DNA from: a virus
Strand: one strand, 5' to 3'
Length of the DNA: 31,995 nucleotides
Virus record (IMG/VR): IMGVR_UViG_3300030380_001603
Location: 1 to 31,995 of that record
Below the pieces are notes generated by a model. It worked only from the letters and a program-made list of their open reading frames with translations. It searched no databases and had not been told where the DNA came from. This document shows, piece by piece, positions 17,137 to 23,874 of this stretch (position 1 is the first letter of the stretch; each line of letters begins with the position of its first letter). A program made the position numbers and the translations under genes.

Positions 17137-17166
17137 TGACATTTTAACATTTTTTTCTTATATTTG
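17136..17166 (+). promoter_or_regulatory. Promoter of the metallophosphoesterase gene
   Basis: TTG at 17136-17138 and TATATTTG at 17159-17166 with a 20-base gap match the Bacteroidota consensus. The ATG at 17184 follows after 17 bases. This would be the first promoter of the early region. Confidence 0.65.
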
Positions 17167-17183
17167 CCAAAACATAATAGCAA

Positions 17184-17936
17184 ATGAAACAATACAGACC
17201 TAGACTAAGCCAAAAAGAATTTGACCTTATCCAACAACACAGAAACGGTGGTGGTGTAGGTATCATCGGAGATACACACGAGCCATTCTGCCATCCTAAT
17301 TACAGAGATTTTTGCTACGAAGTATTCGATAGATTCGGAGTATCTGAGATAGTCCACATCGGAGATGAGGTTGACAATGCAGCGTTGTCTTATCACGAGA
17401 AAATGGCTGAGATGCCCAATGCTGAAAGCGAAGCTGAAACTGCTCAGAGAGCAATGGAGAGATGGTATGCCACGTTTCCGGATGTGAAGGTATGCGTGGG
17501 TAATCATTCGGCACTACCATTTCGTCAAGCCACCTCAGCAGGAATACCCAAAAGATTCATCAAGTCCTATGAGGAGATATGGAACGCACCTAAAGGTTGG
17601 AAGTGGGAAATGCAATGGGAGATTGATGGTGTACTATATGAGCATGGCACAGGAAGTAGTGGTGCTATGGCTCACAAGAACAGAGCAATAGCCAACAGGC
17701 AGTCAACAGTTATAGGTCATTGCCATTCCTTTGGTGGTGTAAACTATATGGCATCACGCAACGATTTGATATTCGGAATGAATGTCGGATGTGGTATTGA
17801 CGTAGATGCTATGGCATTTTCCTATGGCAAGAACTTTCCTAAGAAACCTACATTGGGTTGTGGTGTTGTTTTGGATGGTGGTCGAACAGCTATATTCATC
17901 CCAATGGACTTGGGCAGTAGAGTTTCTATAATCTAG
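17184..17936 (+). CDS. Metallophosphoesterase (calcineurin-like)
   Basis: A 250-residue phosphoesterase with the complete metal-site set: GDTH (Asp30, His32), GDEVDN (Asp61), GNHS (Asn107, His108), EHGTG (His154) and GHCH (His179, His181). Such enzymes use a two-metal centre on phosphomonoesters or phosphodiesters, including nucleotides and RNA ends. It opens the early region under its own promoter. Nucleotide turnover or host RNA/DNA processing is likely, but the substrate cannot be read from sequence. Confidence 0.85.
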   Translation: MKQYRPRLSQKEFDLIQQHRNGGGVGIIGDTHEPFCHPNYRDFCYEVFDRFGVSEIVHIGDEVDNAALSYHEKMAEMPNAESEAETAQRAMERWYATFPDVKVCVGNHSALPFRQATSAGIPKRFIKSYEEIWNAPKGWKWEMQWEIDGVLYEHGTGSSGAMAHKNRAIANRQSTVIGHCHSFGGVNYMASRNDLIFGMNVGCGIDVDAMAFSYGKNFPKKPTLGCGVVLDGGRTAIFIPMDLGSRVSII

Positions 17937-17973
17937 TAAACAAACTTTTTTTACATTTTTTTTACTTTTATTG

Positions 17974-18003
17974 TTGGATATTACAAAAATTGTTTTATCT
18001 TTG
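17974..18003 (+). promoter_or_regulatory. Early promoter with TATCTTTGCCTAAG core
   Basis: TTG at 17974-17976 and TATCTTTG at 17996-18003 with a 19-base gap. The extended core TTTATCTTTGCCTAAG also occurs at the promoter before 20594. The leader to ATG (18035) is about 31 bases. Confidence 0.75.
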
Positions 18004-18034
18004 CCTAAGATTATTAATTAAAACAAATTGAATT

Positions 18035-18262
18035 ATGCAAGATTTAAAAGTAGAAACCATCAAAAAAGGCGATGTCCTTTTCTTCCTAGACCAAGAGATT
18101 GAACTGTTAGAAAGAATCTTAAAAACAGATGAAACAGAAGAAGTCAAATGGAAATCCAACGACAACAAAACCCTAGAGGAATGGTATAATGGCAGACTTG
18201 ATGCTAGAAAGTTTGACCTAAACTCATTCAAAGAACTAAGAAAAATAATCAATAAATTGTAA
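18035..18262 (+). CDS. Small acidic early protein (75 aa)
   Basis: No family recognised. The sequence is predicted helical and charged (IELLERILKTDETEEVKWK, then FDLNSFKELRKIINKL). It is the first gene after an early promoter and is followed four bases later by the annealing-protein candidate, so it is in the recombination/replication operon. A small accessory or anti-host protein is possible. Confidence 0.6.
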   Translation: MQDLKVETIKKGDVLFFLDQEIELLERILKTDETEEVKWKSNDNKTLEEWYNGRLDARKFDLNSFKELRKIINKL

Positions 18263-18266
18263 AACT

Positions 18267-18677
18267 ATGACAGAAGTAAAAAAAGAAACTAGAAAAGATG
18301 CGTTAGCTAGACTGTTCACTACGAATGGTCTAGTCAAAGAAGATGTTTACAAAGACAAACGTGGATTCGTAATCATCACACGCACAGGTATTGACAAGAT
18401 TATCAGCAATCGTGGCATACAGTTACAGTATGAGCCAATCGTAATGGAAAGAGATTGGGTTGTGTTGAGGTGTACTGCTCAGATGGTAAAGAACAAGGAC
18501 ATAGGTCAAACTGTTGTCGAGTCTTTTGGCGAAGCATCTAAAGAAAACACTATGGGTCTTGCAGGTAAGTTTCCTGTGGCTATGGCTGAGAAACGTGCCA
18601 AGTCAAGAGCAGTATTAATGCTTACAGGATTTTATGAGCAGGGTATATACGGTCAAGACGAAATGACTGATGAGTAA
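18267..18677 (+). CDS. Putative single-strand annealing / Rad52-like recombination protein
   Basis: A 136-residue protein with GFVIITRTGIDKI, WVVLRCTAQM, ESFGEAS and PVAMAEKRAKSRAVLMLTG. The FGEA...PVAMAEKRA...R...L...G block is what I associate with short Rad52/Sak-like phage annealing proteins; an Erf-type protein is the alternative. The acidic C-terminus (DEMTDE) could contact an SSB. It lies in an operon with an SSB-like protein and PD-(D/E)XK nucleases, the usual companions. The function is inferred. Confidence 0.5.
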   Translation: MTEVKKETRKDALARLFTTNGLVKEDVYKDKRGFVIITRTGIDKIISNRGIQLQYEPIVMERDWVVLRCTAQMVKNKDIGQTVVESFGEASKENTMGLAGKFPVAMAEKRAKSRAVLMLTGFYEQGIYGQDEMTDE

Positions 18678-18918
18678 GGATTTAGAATGGATAGATGAAC
18701 TACTTGAAGGCGAACCTATCAGTAATATGCAGATAGCAGTTATTGAGGGTTTGCTGTCAAGTGTTCCTTACGAACCTGAAGTAATTAGAGATATTGACAG
18801 TGGTCTTTTGTACCTCACTTATAATGAAGCTAATCAGCTTATTACAAAGTTAAGAGAGGACTACGTTGAGAAAGACCCTAGAGAACAATTTAAAAAAATG
18901 TTTAGACATGGCAATTAG
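18670..18918 (+). CDS. Acidic hypothetical protein (82 aa)
   Basis: An acidic protein with a helical N-terminus (LEWIDELLEGEPISNMQIAV) and a basic C-terminal end. It overlaps the annealing-protein candidate by eight bases. No family recognised; coupling to the recombination operon is the only clue. Confidence 0.6.
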   Translation: MSKDLEWIDELLEGEPISNMQIAVIEGLLSSVPYEPEVIRDIDSGLLYLTYNEANQLITKLREDYVEKDPREQFKKMFRHGN

Positions 18919-19114
18919 AAAACACGCATTAACAAAGGAGGGTGCTATTATAGCAATCACTAGAAGTCAAATAGGAAAGATAGACGGCAACAAAGTACCT
19001 TCAGGAATAAGACAAACTTTCATAGATTTATATATGCAACAGTCAGATGAAAAGATTAAAAGTGCATATTTAGCAGAGTTTGAAATAAAATTAGAAATTG
19101 TAGAACTAAAATAA
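18908..19114 (+). CDS. Small hypothetical protein (68 aa)
   Basis: I chose the ATG at 18908, which overlaps the previous gene by 11 bases; an upstream TTG at 18866 would extend it but is a poorer start. The protein starts MAIRKHALTKEGAIIAITRS and is moderately charged, with a possible helix in the C-terminal half (KIKSAYLAEFEIKLEIV). No family recognised. Confidence 0.55.
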   Translation: MAIRKHALTKEGAIIAITRSQIGKIDGNKVPSGIRQTFIDLYMQQSDEKIKSAYLAEFEIKLEIVELK

Positions 19115-19116
19115 TT

Positions 19117-19338
19117 ATGAAAAAGAGAAGTAAATTTGAGAAGTATTTACGCCTAAACGGTGTAACCAAAAGAAGATTCAGCGAGATAACAGGACTGAAA
19201 GGTCAGAGTATAAACAAGTACATTGATAACCCTACTCTGCTGAGGTTGAGCCACCTGAAACTGCTATCTGAAAGCGATGAGGGTAAGTATCACGAAATGG
19301 ATGAAGTTAAACTAGTAAATGAGATAAACAAATGCTAA
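19117..19338 (+). CDS. Helix-turn-helix DNA-binding protein (73 aa)
   Basis: Residues ~10-45 (LRLNGVTKRRFSEITGLKGQSINKYID) follow the helix-turn-helix pattern of small Cro/XRE-type proteins: the RRFSEITGL helix and the GQSINKYI recognition helix. The rest is acidic. It could regulate the early region. It overlaps the next gene by seven bases. Confidence 0.6.
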   Translation: MKKRSKFEKYLRLNGVTKRRFSEITGLKGQSINKYIDNPTLLRLSHLKLLSESDEGKYHEMDEVKLVNEINKC

Positions 19339-19754
19339 ATAGTGTTGACAGGGAGGAAGCTCTTAAAAAGGCAATATGCGTAACGTATAACGTCAGTTAC
19401 GAAGATTTGTTGGGTAAGAGCCGGAAGATGACTATAATGAATGGCAGGAGAATGTTCTTCTACTTTATGCGTAAACATTTCGGTGGCACGTATTGGGGTA
19501 TGGGTAAAAGGTACAACGTACACCACGCTACAATCATGCACCACGTTAAAAGTATGGAGGGTTACTTGAGCTTCAACAAAAGAGAGATGATAAACTACAT
19601 AAAAGTAAGAGATTATGTCTTTGAACAAAATAGTGAAGTAACACTATCTGAGGAACTTGACCTCCTAAAACAAGAGCAGTCTTTGATTAATGATAGAATC
19701 AATGACATACAAAACGAATTACAATTATTAAAATCATTAGAAAATGGAAATTAA
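19332..19754 (+). CDS. DnaA domain IV-like DNA-binding protein
   Basis: A 140-residue protein. Residues ~38-78 match DnaA domain IV: an initial helix (RRMFFYFMRKHF), then TYWGMGKRYNVHHATIMHHV, equivalent to the DnaA signature helix-turn-helix. The C-terminal half is coiled coil (LSEELDLLKQEQSLINDRI). There is no ATPase domain, so it would bind DnaA-box-like DNA or act with host DnaA rather than open an origin alone. It lies next to the SSB-like gene. The DNA-binding fold is confident; the role is inferred. Confidence 0.7.
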   Translation: MLNSVDREEALKKAICVTYNVSYEDLLGKSRKMTIMNGRRMFFYFMRKHFGGTYWGMGKRYNVHHATIMHHVKSMEGYLSFNKREMINYIKVRDYVFEQNSEVTLSEELDLLKQEQSLINDRINDIQNELQLLKSLENGN

Positions 19755-20064
19755 AGGAACTTTAGAAGCTAAATTCGACACAAAAGAATTTAAAAGTGGA
19801 TTTAAGAAAAAGGAATTTGTAGTGAACACAGGTGGTGAATACCCACAGTCAATCAAGATGGAGGTCGTAAAGGACAACATTGATAAGCTAGAAGGAATAC
19901 CTGTTGGAACTGAGGTAATCTGCAAGATTGATATTAGAGGTCGCTTGTATGAAGGTAACTACTACAACAACATTTTGGCTTGGGCAGTAAACACAGGAAC
20001 GTTTACAAAGTCTGAGGACAAAGCTGTTGAGGTGGGTGCTGACGATAATGACTTACCCTTTTAA
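19744..20064 (+). CDS. SSB-like protein (DUF3127 type)
   Basis: A 106-residue protein whose order fits DUF3127: MEIKGTLEAKFDTKEF, KKKEFVVNTGGEYPQSIKME, VGTEVICKIDIRGRLYEG, YYNNILAWAV, and an acidic tip DDNDLPF like that of bacterial SSB, which recruits partner proteins. It probably binds single-stranded DNA in phage replication and recombination. It overlaps the DnaA-like gene by 11 bases. Confidence 0.75.
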   Translation: MEIKGTLEAKFDTKEFKSGFKKKEFVVNTGGEYPQSIKMEVVKDNIDKLEGIPVGTEVICKIDIRGRLYEGNYYNNILAWAVNTGTFTKSEDKAVEVGADDNDLPF

Positions 20065-20071
20065 GGTAAGA

Positions 20072-20119
20072 ATGTTTATAAAAGCATTTGATTGCGAGGT
20101 AATTGAAACTGCCAAATGA
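20072..20119 (+). CDS. Possible 15-codon leader peptide before nuclease gene
   Basis: ATG at 20072 preceded by AAGGTAAGA and ending at a TGA that overlaps the next ATG in AAATGA. It contains one GAAACTGC motif. It may only couple translation into the nuclease gene; it is too short to be sure. Confidence 0.25.
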   Translation: MFIKAFDCEVIETAK

Positions 20120-20541
20120 AATTTGAAACCCCAAAAGATAGACGTAGACAAGAGAGAGCAGTAAAGCTATTCTGCGATACTTTCAATCTTGTTTACGTTG
20201 ACAAGGGGGAATATTCCAAAGTGGACTTTGACCTACAAAACCAAAACCTAATTCACATTGGTGCATTGGAGGTGAAGGGATGTCCTGACAGGAAGATTGA
20301 CGATGGTTTGACAGTACAAGTAGCCATGAGAAAACTTATTGACCTCCAACAATACCAAAAGGAAATAAAGCATCCTGTGGCTATTTGTTGGGCATTTGAT
20401 GATGGTATCGTCTATGAACGAATAGATAATTTAGAGGGTAGATTTTATTTAGGAGGTAGAAATCCTAGAGCAGGTTCGTACTTTGATGTAGAGATGATGA
20501 CTAGTATTGAAATAAAAAAATTAAAAAAAGTTTTGTTTTAA
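20116..20541 (+). CDS. Putative PD-(D/E)XK nuclease
   Basis: A 141-residue protein with the shape of a small PD-(D/E)XK enzyme: helix PKDRRRQERAVKLFCDTF, then KVDFDL (Asp37) and LEVKG (Glu52, Lys54), followed by a helix MRKLIDLQQYQ and the strand VAICWAFDD. Small nucleases of this kind in phage recombination operons act as resolvases or exonucleases. It follows the SSB-like gene and ends before an early promoter. The family is probable; the exact activity is unknown. Confidence 0.6.
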   Translation: MKFETPKDRRRQERAVKLFCDTFNLVYVDKGEYSKVDFDLQNQNLIHIGALEVKGCPDRKIDDGLTVQVAMRKLIDLQQYQKEIKHPVAICWAFDDGIVYERIDNLEGRFYLGGRNPRAGSYFDVEMMTSIEIKKLKKVLF

Positions 20542-20563
20542 TAAAAAAAGTTATTTATCTTTG
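20533..20563 (+). promoter_or_regulatory. Early promoter, second TATCTTTGCCTAAG copy
   Basis: TTG at 20533-20535 and TATCTTTG at 20556-20563 with a 20-base gap; TTTATCTTTGCCTAAG is identical to the promoter before 18035. The leader carries AAAACTAAAACAA before ATG at 20594, also seen before 24144. Confidence 0.75.
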
Positions 20564-20593
20564 CCTAAGTATTAACAATTAAAACTAAAACAA

Positions 20594-20800
20594 ATGACTA
20601 AAGAAACTAAAAATTATGACATCAAGTTATTTACTTGCGTAGAGTTTGGAGATGTATGCCATTGGGATTATCCTGAGTATTGTGATGCTTTTATTGAGGA
20701 AGCTGAGTACGATGGCAGGGAGTTGTCTGAAGAAGAACTAGATGAGGTGAACGAAGATAGTGCTTTGGTTCACAAATTATTAATGAATTATTTATACTAA
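20594..20800 (+). CDS. Small acidic early protein (68 aa)
   Basis: Strongly acidic (EEAEYDGRELSEEELDEVNE), possibly a DNA-mimic or adaptor. It is the first gene after an early promoter and four bases before the replication organiser. No family recognised. Confidence 0.55.
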   Translation: MTKETKNYDIKLFTCVEFGDVCHWDYPEYCDAFIEEAEYDGRELSEEELDEVNEDSALVHKLLMNYLY

Positions 20801-20804
20801 GACA

Positions 20805-21476
20805 ATGGCAAAAAGAATGACAGACACAGACAAGTGGAAGAAACGCTTTCTAAGAGAGCTAAAGCCACAACACAAGCTACTATGGTTTTACATATTAGAC
20901 GACTGCAATCACGCAGGAATATGGGATGTAGATATAGAGGTGGCATCCATCAGGGTGGGAGAAGAACTAATCTACGATATGCTACCACAGGCATTTCTTG
21001 ATAAGATAGTTATCTTTGACAATGGCGATAAGTGGTTTATTCCTGACTTTATTGACTTTCAATATGGCGAACTAAACCCCAACTCTAACGTTCACAAATC
21101 AGTTATTGCATTGCTTGAGAAGTATAATCTTCAAGGGTATGTAAAGGGTTCACAAGGGGTAGAAACTACCCCACAAGATAAAGATAAGGATAAAGATATA
21201 GTTAAGGTTAAAGCTAAGGTTAAAAGGTTTGTAAAGCCAACAGTCGTAGATATTGCTGAATACTGTATTGAAAGAAACAACTCTGTTGATGCCGAAAAGT
21301 TTTACGACTACTATTCTTCTAATGGATGGAAGGTCGGAAAGAACCCCATGAAAGATTGGAAGGCATCCGTAAGGACTTGGGAGAAGAATACCTCCCAAGA
21401 GAATGAAAAGGTATCACAACCTAAAAAAGTATTAACTGCTTGGGAACAAGCTAGAACACAAATAAACAATGGCTAA
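20805..21476 (+). CDS. Replication organiser / primosome-like protein carrying iterons
   Basis: A 223-residue protein. The N-terminus (MAKRMTDTDKWKKRFLRELK, WFYILDDCNHAGIWDVD) looks like a winged-helix initiator-type domain. A charged linker (QDKDKDKDIVKVKAKVKRF, ~124-142) is followed by a DnaD/DnaT-like C-terminal region with KFYDYYSSNGWKVGKNPMKDW and VRTWEKN. The linker is encoded by the ATAAAG repeats of module B, so the gene may contain the origin, as in lambda O. It probably recruits the host helicase. Function inferred from architecture. Confidence 0.6.
   Translation: MAKRMTDTDKWKKRFLRELKPQHKLLWFYILDDCNHAGIWDVDIEVASIRVGEELIYDMLPQAFLDKIVIFDNGDKWFIPDFIDFQYGELNPNSNVHKSVIALLEKYNLQGYVKGSQGVETTPQDKDKDKDIVKVKAKVKRFVKPTVVDIAEYCIERNNSVDAEKFYDYYSSNGWKVGKNPMKDWKASVRTWEKNTSQENEKVSQPKKVLTAWEQARTQINNG
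21133..21219 (+). repeat. Iteron/hairpin module, copy B (inside replication organiser gene)
   Basis: AAGGGTATGTAAAGGGT at 21133-21149, perfect inverted repeat GGGGTAG/CTACCCC at 21156-21162 and 21166-21172, then GATAAAGATAAGGATAAAGA (21177-21196) and AGTTAAGG/GCTAAGG repeats. The distance from first repeat to end of the inverted repeat is 40 bases, 11 more than in copies A and C, about one helical turn. Confidence 0.7.
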
Positions 21477-21684
21477 GTACACAAAAGAATTTTGGATTGA
21501 ATACAACAAAAAACGCAAAGGTGCAAGTGAAGAAACCAAGCAATTTATTAAAAAGATGTTTAATAATAAGACCCTGCAACGTAGAAGTTTAAATTGGAAT
21601 AACTTTTATATGGTTACAGGAATGGTTCTCAATGATAAAGATGATTTAAGAAGATTACAAAACTACGATAATTACATATACTAA
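21469..21684 (+). CDS. Hypothetical protein (71 aa)
   Basis: A basic, aromatic-rich protein (FWIEYNKKRKGASEETKQF, LNWNNFYMVTGMVLNDK) overlapping the replication organiser by eight bases and the next gene by TAATG. No family recognised; probably a replication accessory by position. Confidence 0.55.
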   Translation: MAKYTKEFWIEYNKKRKGASEETKQFIKKMFNNKTLQRRSLNWNNFYMVTGMVLNDKDDLRRLQNYDNYIY

Positions 21685-22079
21685 TGGATAAGCAAAGACA
21701 AATTTGGTATAGATTTACCAACGATAGAGAGCAGTTAAATGTTGACTGCGTAGATATTCTCAGCAAGTGTTACCTGATGTTGGGTCAGAAACCTGATACA
21801 GAGCAGATAGTAATGATGTCGAAACTGCTTGTGGATGACCTCTCAAGATACTATGGCTCAATGGAGATGGAGGAGGTTATGTTTGCCTTCGAGCAGGGCA
21901 TCAGACATTCCGATAGTGGTGGCTTTGTCAATGTCCGGAATTGGAATATATGGCTCAAGGAGTACAAAGCTAAGGCAAATCTCAAAAGGCAACAACGCCA
22001 ACTAACTGATTATCAGAAAGATAGAGAAGGTCAGAGATTAATTAACGAAACTATTAACAAGGCAAAGCGATTGAAATGA
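21684..22079 (+). CDS. Hypothetical protein, possible helicase loader
   Basis: A 131-residue protein with a globular N-terminal part (CYLMLGQKPDTEQIVMMSKL, then MEMEEVMFAFEQGIRHSD and FVNVRNWNIWLKEY) and a basic C-terminal helix. Its position after the organiser gene is where helicase loaders of the lambda P or DnaC-partner kind are found. No ATPase motif is present, so a lambda-P-like role is only a guess. It overlaps the next gene by ATGA. Confidence 0.5.
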   Translation: MDKQRQIWYRFTNDREQLNVDCVDILSKCYLMLGQKPDTEQIVMMSKLLVDDLSRYYGSMEMEEVMFAFEQGIRHSDSGGFVNVRNWNIWLKEYKAKANLKRQQRQLTDYQKDREGQRLINETINKAKRLK

Positions 22080-22927
22080 AAACAGTAAACAGTTTAAGTG
22101 GTGGTAAAACATCAAGCTATATAGCAAAGCACTATCCTGCTGATGCAAATGTATTTTCTTTAGTAAGAACTGATGATAAAGACTGCTTATTTCCTGATAA
22201 AAAAGTAAGGCAGTTGGTTAGCGATAAGCTAGGTAAAGAATTTATAGGTACTTTAGAGGATGATACAATAATATATACAATGCTAGACTTAGAACAATTC
22301 ACAGGTCAAAAGATAGATTGGATTAGTGGTAAAACATTTGATGATATTATAAAAAGAGGAGATAAGGTTTATTTACCTAATAAAATTCAAAGATTTTGCA
22401 CAATTGAGATGAAGATAAAACCTATATTTTATTGGTGGGCAGATAAATTCAATCAAGAGCCTGTTGAGATGCGTATAGGTTTTAGAGCAAATGAGCAAAG
22501 GAGAGCAAAGAATATGCTAGATAGATGTCAAGACGGAATAGAACATATGAAAGGTACTTGGGAAAAATCTAAGAACGGTAGAAATAAATGGGAAACAATA
22601 CCTTACAGAGTGCCTACATTCCCACTAATTAACGATGGGATATTTAAAGATAATATAGAGCAATATTGGAAAGATAAGCCTGTAAGATTTGCTTATGCTA
22701 ATAATTGTGTTGGTTGTTTTCATCGCAATACAATAATGTTAAAACATATGAGTAATAAATCGCCAAAGCAGTTTAATTGGTTTGTCAAGCAAGAAGAACA
22801 AAATAAAAATCAAAATGCTAGATTTAAAACAGAAATAACTTATAATGATATTAAAAATAGCTTCAATCAGTTTGAATTATTTGATGATGATTTTACTGAT
22901 TGTGATAGTGGTTATTGTGGGCTTTAA
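22076..22927 (+). CDS. PAPS reductase-family (N-type ATP pyrophosphatase) protein
   Basis: A 283-residue protein with the PP-loop motif SLSGGKTSS (Ser8-Ser14) and cysteines arranged as CTIEMK (Cys108), CVGC (Cys211, Cys214) and CDSGYC (Cys276, Cys281), which could hold an iron-sulfur centre or carry sulfur. The family includes PAPS reductases, DndC-type DNA sulfuration proteins and tRNA-thiolation enzymes. It overlaps the gene before it by ATGA, in the replication region, which would suit nucleic-acid or nucleotide modification rather than sulfate assimilation. No dnd partners were seen. The precise reaction is unknown. Confidence 0.7.
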   Translation: MKTVNSLSGGKTSSYIAKHYPADANVFSLVRTDDKDCLFPDKKVRQLVSDKLGKEFIGTLEDDTIIYTMLDLEQFTGQKIDWISGKTFDDIIKRGDKVYLPNKIQRFCTIEMKIKPIFYWWADKFNQEPVEMRIGFRANEQRRAKNMLDRCQDGIEHMKGTWEKSKNGRNKWETIPYRVPTFPLINDGIFKDNIEQYWKDKPVRFAYANNCVGCFHRNTIMLKHMSNKSPKQFNWFVKQEEQNKNQNARFKTEITYNDIKNSFNQFELFDDDFTDCDSGYCGL

Positions 22928-22938
22928 AAAAAAACGAT

Positions 22939-23322
22939 ATGACAACGATTATTATAACATTTTTGCTTATTTCTATTTTATATCTTATATTCGCACTTCG
23001 AGATTTAAAAGCTGATGTATCTGACATAGAGTTCAGGATGGATATTTTAAAGGACATATGTGCAGATTACGAGAAGCGTATTAAGGAATTAGAATATGGC
23101 AAAGCAAGAGAGGTTAACAGAAGAAAGAGTGCAAATAAATATCGTAGATTACTTGAAACTGCAATATCCAAGTGCGTTATATACTGCTACGATGGGTGGA
23201 CAGTTTCAAAGGCATTACTCTCAAAGACTAAAAGCAAAGCGTACAGGATATTTGAAGGGAGTATCAGACCTGCTTATCTTCGAGCCAAACGAAACGTACT
23301 ACGGACTGTTTATAGAGCTTAA
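22939..23322 (+). CDS. Membrane protein with read-through C-terminus overlapping the VRR-NUC gene
   Basis: From the ATG at 22939 (better than the TTG at 22915) the frame encodes a membrane segment (TIIITFLLISILYLIF) and a coiled coil up to EKRIKELEY. At 23095 TAT-GG occurs where most neighbours have TAATGG. A single extra A would stop the protein at 52 residues in TAATG with the next gene. As it stands, it reads on 75 residues in the +2 frame of the nuclease, and that part (Arg/Lys/Tyr-rich) has no independent look. The true product is probably the short form. Confidence 0.55.
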   Translation: MTTIIITFLLISILYLIFALRDLKADVSDIEFRMDILKDICADYEKRIKELEYGKAREVNRRKSANKYRRLLETAISKCVIYCYDGWTVSKALLSKTKSKAYRIFEGSIRPAYLRAKRNVLRTVYRA

Positions 23323-23464
23323 AAAAGATAAGAAGTCATATCCCACCAAAGAGCAAAAGATATTCATTGAGAACGCTTTAAAAAGGGGTTATTACGCAAT
23401 ATGCTGTAAGGGGTTTGACCATTGCAGAGAGATAATTGATAAATACTTTAACAACGAACTATAA
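23096..23464 (+). CDS. VRR-NUC-type nuclease
   Basis: A 122-residue protein with VRR-NUC features: a basic N-terminal helix, TMGGQFQRHYSQRLKAK, the catalytic GVSDLLIF (Asp58) and LFIELKK (Glu74, Lys76), then TKEQKIFIENALKRGYYA. The family contains stand-alone phage nucleases of the PD-(D/E)XK fold acting on branched DNA. It overlaps the upstream read-through frame and ends in TAATG with the DUF3310 gene. It probably works with the other nuclease and annealing candidates. Confidence 0.8.
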   Translation: MAKQERLTEERVQINIVDYLKLQYPSALYTATMGGQFQRHYSQRLKAKRTGYLKGVSDLLIFEPNETYYGLFIELKKDKKSYPTKEQKIFIENALKRGYYAICCKGFDHCREIIDKYFNNEL

Positions 23465-23772
23465 TGGATAAGAGTAAATACTATTACGACTACAAGAGGA
23501 ATGTAAATGATTCAGCATTGGAAACTGCTAAGGAAAGAAACATACCGAGCTACTACATTGGTTCTGTGTATGGTTACGAAGCTAGGAAGGTGGTCGAGGA
23601 TTGGAGTTTATCCTACAACATTGGAACTGCTGTTACCTACTTACTGCGTTGTGGTAAGAAAGCTGAACAGGGTATGTCGAGCAAAGAAAAGCATATTGAC
23701 GATATTAAAAAAGCTATTAACCATCTCAAGTTCGAGATAGAAACATTAGAAAATGAAAAGTCAAATCAGTAG
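23464..23772 (+). CDS. DUF3310 protein (SaV-like)
   Basis: A 102-residue protein with the DUF3310 layout: PSYYIGSVYGYEARKVVEDW, SYNIGTAVTYLLRCGKKAEQ, then DDIKKAINHLKFEIETLE. The family is common in phage genomes, often annotated as nucleotide-kinase-like, but its biochemical role is unsettled. It is coupled to the nuclease by TAATG. Contains a GAAACTGC motif at 23521. Confidence 0.75.
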   Translation: MDKSKYYYDYKRNVNDSALETAKERNIPSYYIGSVYGYEARKVVEDWSLSYNIGTAVTYLLRCGKKAEQGMSSKEKHIDDIKKAINHLKFEIETLENEKSNQ

Positions 23773-23872
23773 ATGCTGTGGTGCAAACGCTGTACTTAGG
23801 TACTTCCAAGCACTAGGTCAGAGGTATTACAGGTGTTTAAGGTGTAACAAGTTCTGTTCACTAAAAAAATAA
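23753..23872 (+). CDS. 39-aa zinc-ribbon-like miniprotein
   Basis: ATG at 23753 overlaps the end of the DUF3310 gene; the stop is at 23870-23872, two bases before the next ATG. It encodes cysteines as RCCGAN at 8-9 and CLRCNKFC at 28, 31 and 35, suggesting a small zinc-binding fold, with a basic tail. Such miniproteins are often nucleic-acid or polymerase binders. Unknown function. Confidence 0.55.
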   Translation: MKSQISRCCGANAVLRYFQALGQRYYRCLRCNKFCSLKK

Positions 23873-23874
23873 TT

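Larger units (their letters stand above)
17051..17167 (+). repeat. 20-bp direct repeat carrying a promoter -7 element, two copies
   Basis: CATTTTTTTCTTATATTTGC occurs at 17051-17070 and 17148-17167, 97 bases apart. Each copy contains TATATTTG, a Bacteroidota -7 element. Between them lies a 9-bp hairpin. Confidence 0.8.

Noticed and set aside
18866-22941. TTG starts at 18866 and 22915
   Set aside because: ATG starts at 18908 and 22939 in the same frames have better neighbour spacing; the TTG choices only add residues without support.
23507-23740. 77-codon + strand frame inside the DUF3310 gene
   Set aside because: It overlaps a recognised family gene completely and shows no family pattern or start context.
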